Below are positions 5,536 to 7,150 of a DNA stretch of 7,150 bases, one piece after another; the first letter of the stretch is position 1; each line of letters begins with the position of its first letter. The DNA lies in the NCBI GenBank assembly GCA_030833305.1, contig JAURHL010000100.1, forward strand, positions 1 through 7,150. Reading direction: 5' to 3'. The stretch is from Acidimicrobiales bacterium (GTDB taxonomy: Bacteria > Actinomycetota > Acidimicrobiia > Acidimicrobiales > Ilumatobacteraceae). The notes beneath the pieces are model-generated. The model had not been told where the DNA came from, did no database searches, and saw only the letters and a program-made list of their open reading frames with translations. A program made the translations under genes and the position numbers.

Positions 5536-6894
5536 TCACGAACCGCTGAGGGTGACGTCGTGGATGACGAGTGAAACGCCGGTGGCGCGCATGGGCAGCC
5601 ACTCGAGGTCGTTGCCGAGCGCGGCGACATCGGTGAGCATGCGCTGCAGCGTGGAGGCGATGGTGAACTCGCGAACGGGAGCACCCACCGAACCCTTGGA
5701 GATCATCAAGCCGGCCGCGCCCGTGCTGAAGTCACCCGACACCGGGTTCACGCCAGAGTGCAGGCCTTGCACCTGCTGGATCAGGATTCCGTCGTCGATG
5801 CCCGCGATGATCTCGTCCTGCTTGCGCTGACCCGGGGCGATCTGCAGCGCGAGACAGCCCGCGCTCGGTGAGCCGGCGTATCCGCCGCGCACACCGTTGC
5901 CCGTGGTGCTCACGCCCATGCGTCGCGCCGAGTACGACGACTGCACGAAGGTCTTCAAGACACCGTTGTCGATCAACACGTTGCGACGCGCGGCCAGGCC
6001 CTCGCCGTCGATGTCGGTGGCCGTGTACGCCAGCGGATTGGTCGGGTCGTCCACCAGGGTGAACAGCGGACTGGCCACGGTCTCGCCCAGGCGCTGCGCG
6101 AAGAGACTGCGTCCCTTCACCACGCTCTCGCCGTTCAAGGTTCCTCCGATGATCCCGAGGAACTGCGCGGTGACGTACGGGTCGAGCACGATGGTGGTGC
6201 GCTTCGTGGCGGGCTTCGTGGCGCCGAGAAGACGCGTGGCGCGGTCGACGGCGTCGCGCGCCGCCTTGTCGATGTCGAGTTCGTCGGTGTTGCGGCCCAC
6301 GGCGAACCCGAAGCCCGTCTGGGTCTCGTCGCCGTCGTCGGCCAGCGTGCCCACGCTGAGATAACAGCCGTTCTCGCGACCGGCCACGCGAATACCGGTG
6401 GTGGTGGCCACCGCGGCCTCACCGAAGGCGTCGGAGTAGTTCGAGTCGTCCACACGAACGCGCGAATCACCCGAGCGGGCCAGACGCTCTAGTTCCTTGG
6501 CCAGTTCGATCTTGCGCGCGGTGGACGTGAACTCGAGCGAGTCGTCCCACAGGTTCTGTGGTGTGACCGCTACTCCGTCGGGGGTGGCGAGTCCGGCCCA
6601 CTCGTCGGGTTCGCCGTAACTCAGGTTGTCGCGCGCCTCAGCAAGTACCTCGGTGATCTGAGCCGGATCCAGAGTTCCGCAATACGAGGTTCCGGTGCGA
6701 CCGTCACGGATGACGCGGATTCCGACACTTTGCGACTGTGCCGAGACGAAGTGTTCGACCTCGCCCTCGTACACGCGGACGTCGGTGGAAAGACCACGAC
6801 TGACGTAGGCCTCCACCTGCTCTCCGGGTTTGGCCATGGCCACCACACGCTCGGCGATGGCGAGCAATTCACCACTGCGATCGGGAGAACTCAT
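5536..6894 (-). CDS. pmbA: TldD/PmbA family protease subunit PmbA (TldE)
   Basis: PmbA (TldE) is the non-metal-binding partner of TldD. Together they form a cytoplasmic heterodimeric metalloprotease that in E. coli degrades unfolded peptides and removes the leader of microcin B17. The 452 residues match the usual 450. Visible features are the N-terminal beta-rich region (EAYVSRG...VRVYEGEVEHF, about 28-49), SQSVGIRVIRDGRTG (54-68), the central TIVLDPYVTAQFLGII segment, and the C-terminal GVNPVSGDFSTGAAG (381-395), the standard PmbA motif. The product lacks the HExxxH zinc site, as expected for this subunit. The ATG at 6894 overlaps the tldD stop (ATGA, 6894-6891), which points to translational coupling and equal production of both subunits. 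No RiPP precursor or modification gene is in the window, so a general peptide-degradation role is the default. Confidence 0.95.
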   Translation of the reverse strand: MSSPDRSGELLAIAERVVAMAKPGEQVEAYVSRGLSTDVRVYEGEVEHFVSAQSQSVGIRVIRDGRTGTSYCGTLDPAQITEVLAEARDNLSYGEPDEWAGLATPDGVAVTPQNLWDDSLEFTSTARKIELAKELERLARSGDSRVRVDDSNYSDAFGEAAVATTTGIRVAGRENGCYLSVGTLADDGDETQTGFGFAVGRNTDELDIDKAARDAVDRATRLLGATKPATKRTTIVLDPYVTAQFLGIIGGTLNGESVVKGRSLFAQRLGETVASPLFTLVDDPTNPLAYTATDIDGEGLAARRNVLIDNGVLKTFVQSSYSARRMGVSTTGNGVRGGYAGSPSAGCLALQIAPGQRKQDEIIAGIDDGILIQQVQGLHSGVNPVSGDFSTGAAGLMISKGSVGAPVREFTIASTLQRMLTDVAALGNDLEWLPMRATGVSLVIHDVTLSGS

Positions 6895-7150
6895 GCCGCC
6901 GTTCCACCGATGGTGAGGGACTTCACGCGCAACGTCGGCTGTCCGTCACCCACGGGCACGCCTTGGCCGTCCTTGCCGCACGTGCCCGGGTTGCCCATGG
7001 CGAAGTCGTTGCCGAGGCGGTCGATGTCGCGCAACACCTGCGGGCCGTTGCCGATGAGGTTTCCCTCGCGCAAGGGCTCGGTGATCTCGCCGTTCTCGAT
7101 GAGATAGGCCTCGGTCATGCCGAACACGAAATCGCCGGTGGCGGTGTTGA
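6891..7150 (-). CDS. tldD: TldD metalloprotease subunit, C-terminal part (runs off right edge)
   Basis: Only the last 85 codons are present; the start and the HExxxH zinc motif lie beyond position 7150. The visible part carries the characteristic TldD end: GDFVFGMTEAYLIENGEIT (5-23 of the fragment), then EPLREGNLIGNGPQVL, GNDFAMGNPG, CGKDGQGVPVGDGQPTLRV (57-75) and a final LTIGG. The cysteine at fragment residue 57 (codon 6980-6978) is 28 residues from the end and aligns by position with the third zinc ligand of E. coli TldD (C454), so the catalytic zinc site looks intact on this side. The gene is the upstream partner of pmbA and overlaps it by four bases. Confidence 0.95.
   Translation of the reverse strand, partial: NTATGDFVFGMTEAYLIENGEITEPLREGNLIGNGPQVLRDIDRLGNDFAMGNPGTCGKDGQGVPVGDGQPTLRVKSLTIGGTAA

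Overview
The window is a gene-dense, GC-rich stretch of bacterial chromosome with strong G/C preference at third codon positions. Gene content and order (galU close to a moeA/glp gene and to a serine-tailed FmdB-family gene) point to an actinobacterium. The protein style suggests a member of Acidimicrobiia rather than Mycobacteriales or Streptomyces, but this is an inference from memory and no rRNA or other marker is present. All genes except the two at the window edges look intact. I found no tRNA, rRNA, CRISPR array, insertion sequence or phage gene.

Layout from left to right. Positions 1-110 hold no gene I can support; a G-rich tract with a quadruplex-type pattern lies at 90-114. Positions 111-374 (+) encode only the C-terminal part of a DUF2071 (YqjF-like) protein with no start codon, so I read it as a gene remnant. 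It converges on a leftward molybdenum-cofactor pair, moeA (2754-1468) then moaA (1463-393), spaced by 4 bases. Divergent from moeA is a putative glycolipid-binding protein (2792-3376, +). It converges with galU (4281-3400, -). Divergent from galU is a small FmdB-family protein with a long serine-rich tail (4364-4702, +). Its 3' end overlaps the end of uppP (5518-4688, -) by 15 bases. Upstream of uppP on the same strand are pmbA/tldE (6894-5536) and the C-terminal end of tldD (7150-6891), which share an ATGA stop/start overlap.

Functionally the window holds three known themes. The first is molybdenum cofactor synthesis (MoaA makes the pterin precursor, MoeA inserts molybdate). The second is envelope precursor supply (GalU makes UDP-glucose, UppP recycles undecaprenyl pyrophosphate). 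The third is the TldD/PmbA heterodimeric metalloprotease. The glycolipid-binding protein and FmdB protein are less well understood.

The point most worth following up is the FmdB-family protein. It keeps the family's N-terminal scaffold, the VFQPVGVTFKGGGFYKTDS-type motif and a disordered serine-rich tail, but it has no cysteine at all, so it cannot form the family's zinc ribbon. Its apparent mycobacterial counterpart (Rv0991c/Ruc, in a similar galU-moeA neighbourhood) is described as a redox-regulated chaperone that depends on those cysteines. Apart from this, the window is mostly ordinary core metabolism and I do not see a new multi-gene system.
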